This document shows, piece after piece, positions 1 through 7,352 of a DNA stretch of 28,972 nucleotides (positions are counted from its first letter, which is position 1; every line of letters begins with the position of its first letter). The DNA is taken from contig CAYLZN010000031.1 in NCBI GenBank assembly GCA_964387935.1, forward strand, positions 1 through 28,972, given 5' to 3'. The notes under the pieces were generated by a model. That model made no database searches, was not told the DNA's origin, and saw only the letters and a list, made by a program, of their open reading frames with translations. This DNA comes from CAYLZN01 sp964387935 (GTDB lineage Bacteria > Acidobacteriota > Vicinamibacteria > Vicinamibacterales > JAFNAJ01). The translations under genes were made by a program, and so were the position numbers.

Positions 1-1
1 G

Positions 2-100
2 TCCCTGCCAGAAGATCGGCGGGCCAAGATGCGCGCCGGGATCAGCGCCGAACGCGAGGCGGCGGTGCTCGAGGCGTGGAGGAAGTCGAAGGGCGAGTGA
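2..100 (+). CDS. C-terminal fragment of an unidentified protein (runs off left edge)
   Basis: An open frame enters from the left edge and ends at TGA 98-100, giving 32 residues rich in Arg, Glu, Ala and Lys and ending in KSKGE. The charged, helix-forming composition and the close convergent meeting with the next gene (4 bases between stop codons) make it plausible as the tail of a real plus-strand gene. No domain can be recognised in so short a piece and I assign no function. The frame could be fortuitous, but it has normal GC-rich coding character. Confidence 0.5.
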   Translation, partial: SLPEDRRAKMRAGISAEREAAVLEAWRKSKGE

Positions 101-104
101 GCGC

Positions 105-671
105 TCAGGCGGCGGGCAGGTCTTCGGCGTCCGGTGCGGCGTTCGTCATGGCGCGCGGCTCGAACGCGACGACGCGCGCGGAGACGATGGCGCTGTCGAA
201 GAGGTCCTCGAGCTCGCCGCCCACGAACTCGAGCAGACAGGCCTGGGTGGTCAGCGTCCGGGAGGCGGCGAGCGTGTCGCGGGCGCACGCGACGCTGAGG
301 CCCGCGAGCGGTTCGTGGGCCCCGCGATGCCGCGAGGCGTGCTGCTCCAGCAGGCGCCCGGCCTCTTCGATCTCGCGACCCGCGACGGCCACTTGTCCGG
401 CCGCGGATCGGAGCGTGCGGGTGAGCGGTTCGACGCGCGCGGCGATGCGGGAGGCGAGGAGTTCCCAGACGATCCCCGCGGCTGCCACGACGAACGCGAC
501 AGCGGCGAGCACCCCCCACGCGAACATGCGAAGGGCGGACGCGTGCTCCGGGAGCGCCCCGACTGCCAGTCGGGCCGCCAGGACGATCCCGGCGCCGGTC
601 ATCACCACTGAGACCCCCGTGAGGGCTGTGCCGATCAGCCACACGCGGCGGGCGAAGCCCACGGCCGCCAT
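105..671 (-). CDS. Small two-helix membrane protein, hypothetical
   Basis: The product has 188 residues. Two hydrophobic stretches (about residues 9-35 and 47-72) are predicted to span the inner membrane with a very short loop between them. They are followed by a soluble tail of about 110 residues, mainly alpha-helical and rich in Ala, Arg and Glu (for example AGREIEEAGRLLEQHASRH), that could form a coiled coil. The layout resembles the sensor half of a signalling protein, two helices then a HAMP-like linker, but no output domain follows. A strong purine-rich ribosome site (AAGGGAGGGAG) sits directly before the ATG. It lies downstream of recR on the same strand, separated by a 111-base gap holding a dispersed repeat. 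I do not recognise a family. Confidence 0.65.
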   Translation of the reverse strand: MAAVGFARRVWLIGTALTGVSVVMTGAGIVLAARLAVGALPEHASALRMFAWGVLAAVAFVVAAAGIVWELLASRIAARVEPLTRTLRSAAGQVAVAGREIEEAGRLLEQHASRHRGAHEPLAGLSVACARDTLAASRTLTTQACLLEFVGGELEDLFDSAIVSARVVAFEPRAMTNAAPDAEDLPAA

Positions 672-723
672 CTCCCTCCCTTGGAATCAGGGCGTTTTGT
701 TCGCAATCTGCCTCCGGGTGGCA

Positions 724-762
724 GTTTTTGCGAAAATAACTCCCGACCCCTTTTCGGGCAAT
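724..762 (-). repeat. Dispersed GGGGTCGGGAGT repeat, copy 1 (downstream of recR)
   Basis: Read on the minus strand, the element has GAAAAGGGGTCGGGAGT followed by TATTTTCGCAAAAA. The flanking GAAAA and TTTTC can pair around the GGTCGGGAGT core. The same core and flanks recur at 14824-14867. Both copies have the same orientation and both sit just 3' of a minus-strand gene, here recR. This fits a REP-like or terminator-like dispersed element. The assignment to a named REP family is inference. Confidence 0.6.
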
Positions 763-782
763 CGGCAGGAACCGGCCGGGCC

Positions 783-1379
783 TCAAACGGTGCGGCGACC
801 CTCGAGAGCCTTCTGCATGGTGATCTCGTCCGTATAGTCGAGGTCACTGCCCACCGGCACCCCCATGGCGATGCGGGTCACCTTGACACCAAGCGGCTTG
901 AGGAGCCGGGCGAGATAAATGGCCGTGGCCTCGCCCTCGACGTTCGGATTGGTCGCGAGGATGATCTCCTCCACGCCCCCCTGCTCCACGCGGCCCAGCA
1001 GCCCCTTGATCTTCAAATCGTCTGGGCCGATGCCCTGGAGCGGCGAGAGCGCTCCGAGCAGCACGTGGTACACCCCGCGGAACCCGCGCGCCTTCTCGAT
1101 GGCCGCCGCGTTCTGGGGATCCTCGACGACGCAGATGAGCCGATGGTCGCGCTCGGAGGACCCGCAGAGCGCGCACGGGTCCGAGTCGGTGATGTTGTTG
1201 CACACCGAGCAGTACGTGACGCGGTCCTTCACGGCCGTGAGCGCGCCCGCGAGCCGGTCCACGTCCTCCCGCGGCGTCTTGAGCACGTGAAAGGCCAGCC
1301 GCTGGGCGCTCTTTGGCCCGATGCCCGGCAGTCGCTGGAGCTGCTCGATCAGGAAGGCGAGGGACTCGGGGTGGATCAT
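783..1379 (-). CDS. recR: Recombination mediator protein RecR
   Basis: RecR works with RecO (and RecF) to load RecA on gapped DNA in cytoplasmic recombinational repair. From the ATG at 1379 the product is 198 residues, close to the family's usual 200. Visible in order are a helix-hairpin-helix (LPGIGPKSAQRLAFH, about residues 17-31), a four-cysteine zinc finger (CSVCNN then CALC, about 53-69), a Toprim domain beginning LICVVEDPQN (about 76) with the family GxGPDDL segment, and the C-terminal MGVPVGSDLDYTDEITM segment typical of RecR. An in-frame GTG at 1391 would add four residues; neither start has a clear ribosome site. The dnaX-ybaB-recR order on one strand is the classic bacterial arrangement and supports the call. 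Confidence 0.97.
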   Translation of the reverse strand: MIHPESLAFLIEQLQRLPGIGPKSAQRLAFHVLKTPREDVDRLAGALTAVKDRVTYCSVCNNITDSDPCALCGSSERDHRLICVVEDPQNAAAIEKARGFRGVYHVLLGALSPLQGIGPDDLKIKGLLGRVEQGGVEEIILATNPNVEGEATAIYLARLLKPLGVKVTRIAMGVPVGSDLDYTDEITMQKALEGRRTV

Positions 1380-1407
1380 GGTGGCCGGCACCGGTCAGCC
1401 GATGGCG

Positions 1408-1707
1408 TCAGAACATGCCCGGGATCTTGAGGCCGCTCATCATGCCGCTCATCTGCTTCGACAGCGCCTCTTCAACCTTGCGGTGGGCATCGTTCACGGC
1501 GGCCAGCACCAGGTCCTGCAGCATCTCCACATCATCCTTGGAGACCACCTCGGGATCGATGGTGACCTTGTGGAGGTTCTTCGTCCCGTCCATGACGACG
1601 GTGACCATGCCCCCGCCGGCGGTGGCCTCGATACGAAGGTCCGCCATTTGCTTCTGCAGGCGCTCCTGCATCTGCTGCGCCTGTTTCATCATCTGGTTGA
1701 TGTTCAT
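1408..1707 (-). CDS. ybaB: YbaB/EbfC family nucleoid-associated protein
   Basis: The 99-residue protein begins MNINQMMKQAQQMQERLQKQM and has the family core TAGGGMVTVVMDGTKNLHKVTIDPEVV, then a C-terminal helix ending SGLKIPGMF. Family members are small dimeric DNA-binding proteins that decorate the nucleoid and are almost always encoded between dnaX and recR, as here. The gap to recR is 16-28 bases, so the two are probably co-transcribed. No AGGAG-like ribosome site precedes the ATG: a 7-bp tandem repeat array begins only seven bases upstream of the start codon and occupies the leader. Confidence 0.95.
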   Translation of the reverse strand: MNINQMMKQAQQMQERLQKQMADLRIEATAGGGMVTVVMDGTKNLHKVTIDPEVVSKDDVEMLQDLVLAAVNDAHRKVEEALSKQMSGMMSGLKIPGMF

Positions 1708-1713
1708 AGGATC

Positions 1714-1781
1714 GGGCTCAAGGCTCAGGGCTCAGGGCTCAAGGCCTAGGGCTCAGGGCTCAGGGCTCAAGGCTGAGGGCT
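1714..1781. repeat. 7-bp tandem array A, unit GGGCTCA (about 9.7 copies)
   Basis: Ten consecutive 7-base units can be read from 1714: mostly GGGCTCA, with variants AGGCTCA, AGGCCTA and AGGCTGA, the last truncated to GGGCT at 1777-1781. The array lies wholly in the dnaX-ybaB gap and abuts a second 7-bp array without any spacer. The slightly diverged units suggest it is older than the neighbouring array. Confidence 0.95.
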
Positions 1782-1844
1782 GGTAACTGGTAACTGGTAA
1801 CTGGTAACTGGTAACTGGTAACTGGTAACTGGTAACTGGCAACT
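1782..1844. repeat. 7-bp tandem array B, unit GGTAACT (9 copies, 8 perfect)
   Basis: Eight identical GGTAACT units run from 1782 to 1837, followed by one variant, GGCAACT, at 1838-1844. The perfect identity indicates recent expansion or active homogenisation by replication slippage. Together with array A it fills nearly the entire 147-base gap between the dnaX stop and the ybaB start. The 7-base period would shift reading frame with each copy, so these units are not protein-coding. Confidence 0.97.
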
Positions 1845-1857
1845 GCTTAGCAACTGC

Positions 1858-3606
1858 TCACCGATCAATCTCCTCCACGTCGCGAATTTCCGCCGGAAAC
1901 ACGTCAAGCATCGCCTGGACGGCGTTGTCGGCCAGCGCCTGCTCGCGCAACCGCTTCTGTGCGGCGTCGGCTGCGGACACGGCGCCTGCGGCTGGCACTC
2001 CGTCTGACGCGGGCCCGGCGGCCTCCTCGATCTCGACCGCCTGCACCTTGGTGGGCTGGCCCGTCACGCTCGCGGCAATCTGCTCGAGCACGGGGCGGCT
2101 CTCCTCCACCTGTTTGCGGAGCACGCGCTGGCTGGGCCCGAAGTACAGCCGGATGAGGCCGTCTTCCACCTCGATCCGTTTCGCCTGCGCCAGCAGCGTG
2201 CCGTGCAGCAGCTTCTTCTTCTGACGCACCTGTTCGACGAACGCCTCCTTGATCGACGCCGGGCTGGCGGACGCCACCGCCGATGCCTGCGGTGGCGGCT
2301 CGGAGGCGACGGATCCGACGGACGCATCCGAGGCGACGGACGCGACGACAGGCGGAATCCTGGGCGCGGGAGCGGCAGGCGTTGCGCGCGGTGCCTGGGG
2401 GATGGGTCCCGCTGCCGCCTCGCGCGCGGCCGTCAGGCCCGCCCGGGTCCCGGATGGGGCAGGCGCACCAGGCCGACCGAGGGCCTCGATGATCTCGGCG
2501 AGCGGCTGCAGCTTGCGCAGGTGGATCCAGCGCAGCAGGGCCATCTCCAGGTGGTATCGGGGCTGGGCGGAGGTTCGCACCTCGTACTCGGCTCGGGCGA
2601 TGACATCGAATGCCCGGAGCAGGTCCTCGCGGGAGAATCGTGCCGCGGCCGCCTGCAACCGCGGCACGTCGCCCTCGGGCGCGAACTCCGGGTCGTCGAT
2701 GCGGGCCGGGTCGATCGTGACGACCATCATGTCGCGAACCACGCGCGCGAGCTCACGACAGAGCAAGCGCAGGTCCTGCCCGGACTCGACGGCCTTCGCC
2801 GCGAGGTCGAATACGCGCGCCGCGTTCTCCTCGGCCACGGTCTCGACGATGTCGAGCAGGAAGTCGCGGCCGACCAGCCCCAGGACGGTGGACACATCCG
2901 CGGCCGTCACCGTGCGGCCCGCGAAGGCGATGACCTGGTCGAGGCTGCTCTCGGCGTCGCGCATGCTGCCTTCGGCCGCGCGGGCGACGAGCGCGAGCGC
3001 CGCCGGCTCTGCCGCGATCCCCTCGGTCTCGGCGATCGCGCGCAGCTGCTCGATGATCGCGCGCGTCCGGATGGTGCGGAACTCGAACTCCTGCGAGCGC
3101 GATCGGATCGTATCGGGGATCTTGTGCAGCTCGGTCGTGGCCATCATGAAGACCACGTGCGGCGGTGGTTCTTCGATCGACTTGAGCAGGGCGTTGAACG
3201 AATGCGTCGAGAGCTGATGGACTTCGTCGATGATGAAGATCTTGAACCGATCGCGCACCGGCCGCGTCGGCAAGCCATCGATGATGACCGCCTTGGTCTC
3301 TTCGAGCCTGGTGTTGGTGGCGCCGTCGATCTCGACGACGTCGATGTCGCGTCCTTCGGCGATCTCGCGGCACGCGTCACACTGGCCGCACGGCTCGACG
3401 GTGGGACCGGAGACGCAGTTGAGCGCCTTGGCCAGGATCCGCGCGGTCGTGGTCTTGCCGACGCCTCGCGGACCCGCGAAGATGTAGGCCTGCGCCAGGC
3501 GCCCGCCCTCGATCGCGTTGCGGAGCGTCTGGGTGACCCCCTGCTGCCCGACGACGCCGTCGAACTGCTGCGGCCGGTACTTGCGGGCGAGAACCTGGTA
3601 GGACAC
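1858..3606 (-). CDS. dnaX: DNA polymerase III subunit gamma/tau
   Basis: This is the clamp-loader ATPase subunit of the replicative polymerase, 582 residues. The N-terminal AAA+ module has Walker A GPRGVGKTTTARILAKALN (about 45-63), a zinc-binding cluster with Cys at C(VSGPTVEP)CGQCDAC (about 64-79), Walker B FIIDEVHQ (about 124-131) and the sensor/arginine-finger segment TIRSRSQEF. Domain III follows, then a Pro/Ala/Ser-rich linker (about 375-450) and a C-terminal tau-like region. The start is GTG at 3606, beginning SYQVLARKYRPQQFDGVVGQ as in orthologues. No A-rich slippery heptamer for gamma production is visible; the closest is an AAG-AAG-AAG run coding the QKKKLL segment. The SRP RNA lies directly upstream and ybaB-recR downstream. 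Confidence 0.97.
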   Translation of the reverse strand: MSYQVLARKYRPQQFDGVVGQQGVTQTLRNAIEGGRLAQAYIFAGPRGVGKTTTARILAKALNCVSGPTVEPCGQCDACREIAEGRDIDVVEIDGATNTRLEETKAVIIDGLPTRPVRDRFKIFIIDEVHQLSTHSFNALLKSIEEPPPHVVFMMATTELHKIPDTIRSRSQEFEFRTIRTRAIIEQLRAIAETEGIAAEPAALALVARAAEGSMRDAESSLDQVIAFAGRTVTAADVSTVLGLVGRDFLLDIVETVAEENAARVFDLAAKAVESGQDLRLLCRELARVVRDMMVVTIDPARIDDPEFAPEGDVPRLQAAAARFSREDLLRAFDVIARAEYEVRTSAQPRYHLEMALLRWIHLRKLQPLAEIIEALGRPGAPAPSGTRAGLTAAREAAAGPIPQAPRATPAAPAPRIPPVVASVASDASVGSVASEPPPQASAVASASPASIKEAFVEQVRQKKKLLHGTLLAQAKRIEVEDGLIRLYFGPSQRVLRKQVEESRPVLEQIAASVTGQPTKVQAVEIEEAAGPASDGVPAAGAVSAADAAQKRLREQALADNAVQAMLDVFPAEIRDVEEIDR

Positions 3607-3669
3607 GGGTGTCAGGGTCCAGTGGCAGTCCGTTGCACGGGCCGGGATCCGGCCGGGTCAGTACGCCAA

Positions 3670-3798
3670 GGGCGGCCCCACCGCGACCCGGACGGGCCTG
3701 CGGCACATGTCAGGCTCCTCTTAGCGCTGCTGCCTTCCGGCCCTGACGCGGTTCGTGGACTGACATTGCACAGGGTCCGGGCCGCGGTGCGACCGCCC
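3670..3798 (-). ncRNA. ffs: Bacterial small signal recognition particle RNA (4.5S)
   Basis: The minus strand contains the diagnostic SRP helix 8 apex: GTCAGGGCCGGAAGGCAGCA followed by GCGCTAAGAGGAGCCTGAC, with the GGAA tetraloop and the AGCAG symmetric-loop side that bind Ffh. The outer stem is visible too: GGGCGG pairs with CCGCCC, CACCGCG with CGCGGTG, and CCCGGAC with GTCCGGG. This gives a single long hairpin of about 129 nucleotides, slightly longer than the E. coli RNA. The RNA lies 63 bases upstream of dnaX, a common neighbour. The ends are set by the terminal stem and may be off by several bases. Confidence 0.93.
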
Positions 3799-3806
3799 TC
3801 GACGCC

Positions 3807-3825
3807 CTCGCTTCCGAAAAGCGAG
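3807..3825 (-). other. Leader hairpin 5' of the SRP RNA
   Basis: CTCGCTT-TTCGG-AAGCGAG forms a perfect 7-bp stem with a five-base loop. It lies between the proposed promoter and the mature SRP RNA 5' end. If transcription starts near 3826 the hairpin would be the first structure in the precursor, possibly a 5' processing signal. It has no T-tract and is not a convincing terminator. Confidence 0.45.
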
Positions 3826-3832
3826 ACTCACC

Positions 3833-3861
3833 AGTTTATCCGCGCGGCGGTGCGGCGGCAA
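3833..3861 (-). promoter_or_regulatory. Candidate sigma70-type promoter for SRP RNA (and perhaps dnaX)
   Basis: On the minus strand TTGCCG (3861-3856) is separated by exactly 17 bases from TAAACT (3838-3833). Each hexamer matches 4 of 6 consensus positions. Initiation about 7 bases downstream would fall just before the leader hairpin, about 27 bases upstream of the SRP RNA end. In this GC-rich gap it is the only AT-rich hexamer suitably placed. It is not supported by any conserved comparison. Confidence 0.4.
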
Positions 3862-3909
3862 GCGGCGGGCCTTCGCCACCGGCCCCGGGACTCGGGTAGA
3901 CCCCGGGGA

Positions 3910-4689
3910 CTAGCGCCCGCGGAACTCGAACTCGGCCCGACACCCGCTCCACACGCGCACGCCGTCGCGGGTCCAGTTCCAGTTGCGACCCTGGACGCAC
4001 GGCGTGTCACTGAGCTGCCTCGTCACGCGCACGTCCCTGTCGATGGGCGCAGGACAGAACTGCTCACGCTCCCTCTGCGACTGGCAGGTGACCCTCCGCC
4101 AGTTGCTCGAACCCGGATCGAGCTCCCCGCCCCGGCGGGTGAACTCGAACTCGGCCCGGCAGCCGTCGCGGACGCGCACGCCGTCGCGGTTCCAGCTCCA
4201 GTTGCGGCCCTCGACGCAGCGGGTGTCGCTCAACTGCCTGGCGACGACGACATTGCCGGCGATGGCCGCCGGGCAGAAATCCTCACGGTCCCGTTGCGAC
4301 TGGCAGGTCACGCGGTCGCGGTTGCCGCCGCCGCCCCAGCCACCACCCCAGCCGCCCCCAGACCCACCCCAACCGCCGCCAGACCCACCCCAGCCGCCGG
4401 AGCGACGAAACTCGAACTCCGCGCGGCATCCGTCGCGCACCGTGATGCCGTCGCGCTGCCAGCGCCAGTTGTTCCCCTCGATGCAGCGCGTGCTGCTCAA
4501 CTGCCGGGCCACGCGGACGTCGCCCGCAATCTGCGCGGAGCAGAACTGCTCACGCCCGTCACGGGACTCGCAACGGAGCCGCTGCGTGCCCGACTGGCCG
4601 CCGGCCGACACCAGCGCCGCCATCGAAACCGCCAGCCCCACGGTCATCCCCAGCCCGCACGCCAAGCGGATGGTGCCTGCCTTCCTCAT
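3910..4689 (-). CDS. Secreted DUF3011 triple-repeat protein
   Basis: The 259-residue protein starts with a signal peptide (about 1-29, ending near VSAGG). Three copies of a roughly 58-residue DUF3011 repeat follow, at about 36-95, 122-180 and 196-257. Each repeat has four cysteines in the pattern C-x(7-10)-FC ... (T)xC(V/I)xG(R/N)NW ... GCRAEFEF, likely forming two disulfides. A Gly/Trp-rich linker of GGWGGSGG-type units separates repeats 1 and 2. The repeats carry basic and aromatic surfaces of unknown ligand; I infer only an extracytoplasmic location. An AGGAG ribosome site lies 8 bases before the ATG. It is transcribed toward the SRP RNA and appears to be a single-gene unit. Confidence 0.85.
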   Translation of the reverse strand: MRKAGTIRLACGLGMTVGLAVSMAALVSAGGQSGTQRLRCESRDGREQFCSAQIAGDVRVARQLSSTRCIEGNNWRWQRDGITVRDGCRAEFEFRRSGGWGGSGGGWGGSGGGWGGGWGGGGNRDRVTCQSQRDREDFCPAAIAGNVVVARQLSDTRCVEGRNWSWNRDGVRVRDGCRAEFEFTRRGGELDPGSSNWRRVTCQSQREREQFCPAPIDRDVRVTRQLSDTPCVQGRNWNWTRDGVRVWSGCRAEFEFRGR

Positions 4690-4725
4690 CCCACATCTCC
4701 TCGTGCTCGAATCCCCAAGGCTCCC

Positions 4726-4731
4726 ATTCTA
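4726..4731 (-). promoter_or_regulatory. Possible -10 element (TAGAAT) upstream of the DUF3011 gene
   Basis: TAGAAT on the minus strand matches TATAAT at five of six positions and lies 37 bases before the ATG at 4689. No good -35 hexamer is found 16-18 bases further upstream, so the call is tentative. Confidence 0.25.
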
Positions 4732-4821
4732 ACCCTGATGTCACAATCGGCCTGCGGCCTGCGGCGCACGGCGCGCGGCCACCACGGCGCGAGGCGCACC
4801 CGGCCATCTGGAGATCCGGGC

Positions 4822-6264
4822 TCATCGAATGCCTTCTGGCGCGGGCGTCGTCTTTCCCGGCCGGACCAGGCGGCCGAGCTCCTGCTTCAGTGCGCGCAAG
4901 TCCGCCTCGCGGGCAGGATCGCCAATCACGTTGCGCATCTCGTTCGGGTCGGCCGCCAGGTCGTACAGCTCGTCCATCCCTTCGAGCTCGGTGTAGTGGA
5001 TGTACTTCCAGCGTTCGGTTCGTATGGCCTGGTAGCCCATCGTGAGGACGCGCGGGAACACACGGTCCGTGAAGTACTCGATGACGAAGGCCGTGCGCCA
5101 GTCGGTGGCGGTGCCCCGGAGCACCGGCACCAGCGAGCGCCCCTCCATCTCCGGCGGAACAGGTACGCCGGCCAGGTCCAGCAGCGTCGGCGCCACATCG
5201 ATGTTGAGCGCGAACCCGTCTGGCGCACGCTGCGGCGCGATGCGCGTTGGCCCCCACATCACCAGCGGGATCCTCGCCGACTCCTCGTAGGCCAGCCGCC
5301 GTTCCTCGCTCAGTCCGTGTTCTCCGTAGAAATACCCGTTGTCGCCCGCGAAGACGATCACCGTGTTCTCCAGTTGCCCGACGGACTTCAAGGCGTCGAG
5401 GATCGCTCCGACCCCGTCGTCCACCGCCGAGAGCGCCCGCTGCCGCCCGAGAATGGTGGCATCGTCGGTGACCGTCGCAGGGCCGAGCGGCGGCAGATCG
5501 CCGATGCGCCGCAGCAGCGCCGGCTTGCCGACCGGCGCTTTCCCGAAGCTTTCCCGCCGCGGGATCGCGACGTCCCGGTAGAGCCCACGATGGCGCTCCG
5601 CCGGCACGAACTCTTCGGTCCCGATCGGCTCGACGCTCCCGTCGTCGCGCTGCAGGCTGTTCGGGTGCACGGCCTTGTGCGCCAGATAGAGGACGAACGG
5701 CTTCTGGCGCGGCCGGCGCACGAACTCGGACGCGCGGGCGTTGAGCAGATCGGTGATGTAGCCCTTGGCGACGGCCGTGCGCCCGCCTTCCATCAGTTCA
5801 GGATCGAGATAGCGCCCCTGGCCCTTGAAGCTCACCCAGTGGTCGAATCCCGGCCGCGGCGAGTCGTCATTGCCCATGTGCCACTTGCCGATGAAGGCCG
5901 TCTCGTAGCCGGCGCCCTGGAGCAGACGCGGGAACGTGACCAGCCGATGACTCGCGACGGAGCGATCGACGTTGTCGACGATCCCATGGGTGTGCGCGTA
6001 CTGGCCCGTCAGGAAGCTCGCGCGCGACGGCGAACACAGGGGCGTCGTGACGAAGGCGTTCCGGAACCTCGCGCCCTCGCGCGCCAGGCGATCGACGTTC
6101 GGGGTCTGCAGGTAAGGATGCCCTGCGGCGCCGAGTTCGTCCCACCGGAGGTCGTCGACGAGGATGACCACGAAGTTGGGCCGTTGGGCGGACACGGGCG
6201 ACGCGATCATCAGGCAGAGGGCGAGGAGGGCCAGGAGCGCGCGCGAGCACCCGGGAGCGTTCAT
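4822..6264 (-). CDS. Secreted type I sulfatase (arylsulfatase family)
   Basis: The enzyme hydrolyses sulfate esters using a formylglycine made from Cys77 in CSPSR, the type I sulfatase signature (PLCSPSRASFLTGQY). The N-terminal metal-binding segment VVILVDDLRWDELG follows a signal peptide (about 1-25, ending VSAQ). Later segments include GKWHMG, and FAGDNGYFYGEHGL with the family D-N pair. The C-terminal subdomain has WKYIHYTELEGMDELYDLAADPNEMRNV, typical of secreted bacterial sulfatases. I chose ATG 6264 because it begins a clean signal peptide and is preceded by GGAAGGGA; the open frame extends further upstream without start support. The product is 480 residues, normal for the family. Maturation needs an FGE or anSME enzyme encoded elsewhere. 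The substrate, probably a sulfated glycan, cannot be told from the sequence. Confidence 0.93.
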   Translation of the reverse strand: MNAPGCSRALLALLALCLMIASPVSAQRPNFVVILVDDLRWDELGAAGHPYLQTPNVDRLAREGARFRNAFVTTPLCSPSRASFLTGQYAHTHGIVDNVDRSVASHRLVTFPRLLQGAGYETAFIGKWHMGNDDSPRPGFDHWVSFKGQGRYLDPELMEGGRTAVAKGYITDLLNARASEFVRRPRQKPFVLYLAHKAVHPNSLQRDDGSVEPIGTEEFVPAERHRGLYRDVAIPRRESFGKAPVGKPALLRRIGDLPPLGPATVTDDATILGRQRALSAVDDGVGAILDALKSVGQLENTVIVFAGDNGYFYGEHGLSEERRLAYEESARIPLVMWGPTRIAPQRAPDGFALNIDVAPTLLDLAGVPVPPEMEGRSLVPVLRGTATDWRTAFVIEYFTDRVFPRVLTMGYQAIRTERWKYIHYTELEGMDELYDLAADPNEMRNVIGDPAREADLRALKQELGRLVRPGKTTPAPEGIR

Positions 6265-6378
6265 GAATCGTCCCTTCCGGTCGGAGTGGAGAGGAAGCAT
6301 ACCAGAGGACTGTCGCCAATCGGTGCGCGAGGGCGTGCACCCGACGGAACGGCACTGAGCCAATGGTCCGGTCGGAGG

Positions 6379-6384
6379 TAGAAT
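6379..6384 (+). promoter_or_regulatory. Possible -10 element in the divergent sulfatase/aminopeptidase gap
   Basis: TAGAAT on plus lies about 48 bases before the GTG start of the aminopeptidase remnant. The upstream -35 position reads TGAGCC, a poor match. It is the best plus-strand candidate in the 167-base divergent gap (6265-6431) and could drive the remnant plus the tricorn gene. Confidence 0.25.
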
Positions 6385-6431
6385 CGTGGTTTCGTCGCAA
6401 TTGGCAAGGGAGTGGCACCGGGGAGGGAGAT

Positions 6432-7323
6432 GTGCGTCGAGGGATGACGGCTCGATTCGTGGTGTGTGGCGTGGTGAGCGCAGGCCTGCTGGTCGCTTCA
6501 GGTGTGGCTCGCGCGCAGCAGGCGGACCCGGAGTATCGCACCGACCTTCAGCAGCGCCGGGCGCGCTTGATGGCGTCACTGGATCCGTCAACGATGTTCA
6601 TCGCCTGGAGCGCGCCCGCACAACCGTACTCGCGCGACGTCGACTACGAGTACCGTCAGGACAGCAACCTGCTGTACCTGACCGGCCTGACGCAGGAGCA
6701 CACGATCCTCGTGCTCATGCCTGGCAATGTGAAAACACGCGAGGTCCTGTTCATCTCGGAACCGAATGCGAGGCGCGAGCACTGGGTCGGGCACTCGCTC
6801 ACGAAGGAAGAAGCCCGTGCGGCGGCGGGCATCGAGAAGGTGTATTACACCTCGCAATTCGAGGCGTTCATCACCGCGATGTTCAACCGCCGGCCCTACG
6901 ACCTGCCGCCCGGCGACGAGACCGACGACTTCGACCGGTTCTTCGCCGCCGTGCGCGACGCGCAGGTGAAGATGGCGCTCGTGTTCGGCCCACGGCCGGC
7001 GCCAAGCGAAGCGCTCACGCCGCCCTATGAGTTCGCGAGCCGCGTGCGGGACCGGTTCGTGGGCGTGTCCTTCGTTGATGCGACCCCTCTCGTCGAGAAC
7101 CTGCGGCGAGCCCGGGGTGTACATCCGGCCCGCCGCCCTGGATCAGCTCGAGGACACGCCCCAGAACCGTGTGTTCAAGGACCAGGTGCAGCCGGCCGTC
7201 CAGAAGTACGCGGGCCTGGGGATCCGGATCGAGGACTCGTTCCTGCTGACGGAGTCGGGTCTGGTGCGGCTGTCGGCGCGAGTGCCGCGCACGATCGAGG
7301 AGATCGAGCGGTTCATGCGGTAG
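6432..7323 (+). pseudogene. Xaa-Pro aminopeptidase (M24B, PepP-like) with catalytic core deleted and frame shifted
   Basis: The start is GTG 6432 (preceded by GGGAGGG) or ATG 6444. A signal peptide (ending ARAQQ) and a complete aminopeptidase P N-terminal domain can be read up to VDATPLVENLRRA at about 7109. In the next frame over, from 7108, the text continues EPGVYIRPAALDQL and runs to the family C-terminus GIRIEDSFLLTESGLVRLSARVPRTIEEIERFM, with its stop at 7321. In intact relatives some 200 residues lie between these two points, including the metal ligands Asp, Asp, His and first Glu. That segment is absent, and the two parts are out of frame. The N-terminal frame then runs without a stop into the tricorn gene. 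Either a real deletion or an assembly collapse would explain it. No peptidase activity is expected. Confidence 0.85.
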
Positions 7324-7352
7324 TTCGCAGTGTTTCCCGGCAGGAGGATGGC

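Noticed and set aside
1714..1844. CRISPR array
   Set aside because: The units are 7 bases with no spacers and no cas genes nearby; these are simple tandem repeats.
2190..2230. Programmed frameshift site in dnaX for gamma production
   Set aside because: The Lys-rich codons are AAG-AAG-AAG rather than an A-rich slippery heptamer, and no strong downstream hairpin is apparent.
3807..3825. Intrinsic terminator for the DUF3011 gene
   Set aside because: The hairpin is about 85 bases beyond the DUF3011 stop and lacks a T-tract. It is better explained as part of the SRP RNA leader.
2203..6381. A 1392-codon plus-strand open frame
   Set aside because: It is antisense to dnaX, the SRP RNA, the DUF3011 gene and the sulfatase. 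Its Arg/Pro/Asp/Leu-rich text has no domain character, as expected of a shadow frame in GC-rich DNA.
6265..6591. N-terminal extension of the sulfatase from an upstream start at 6591
   Set aside because: The extra 109 residues are Arg/Pro/Ser-rich without domain character and cross the divergent gap into the aminopeptidase gene. ATG 6264 gives a proper signal peptide.
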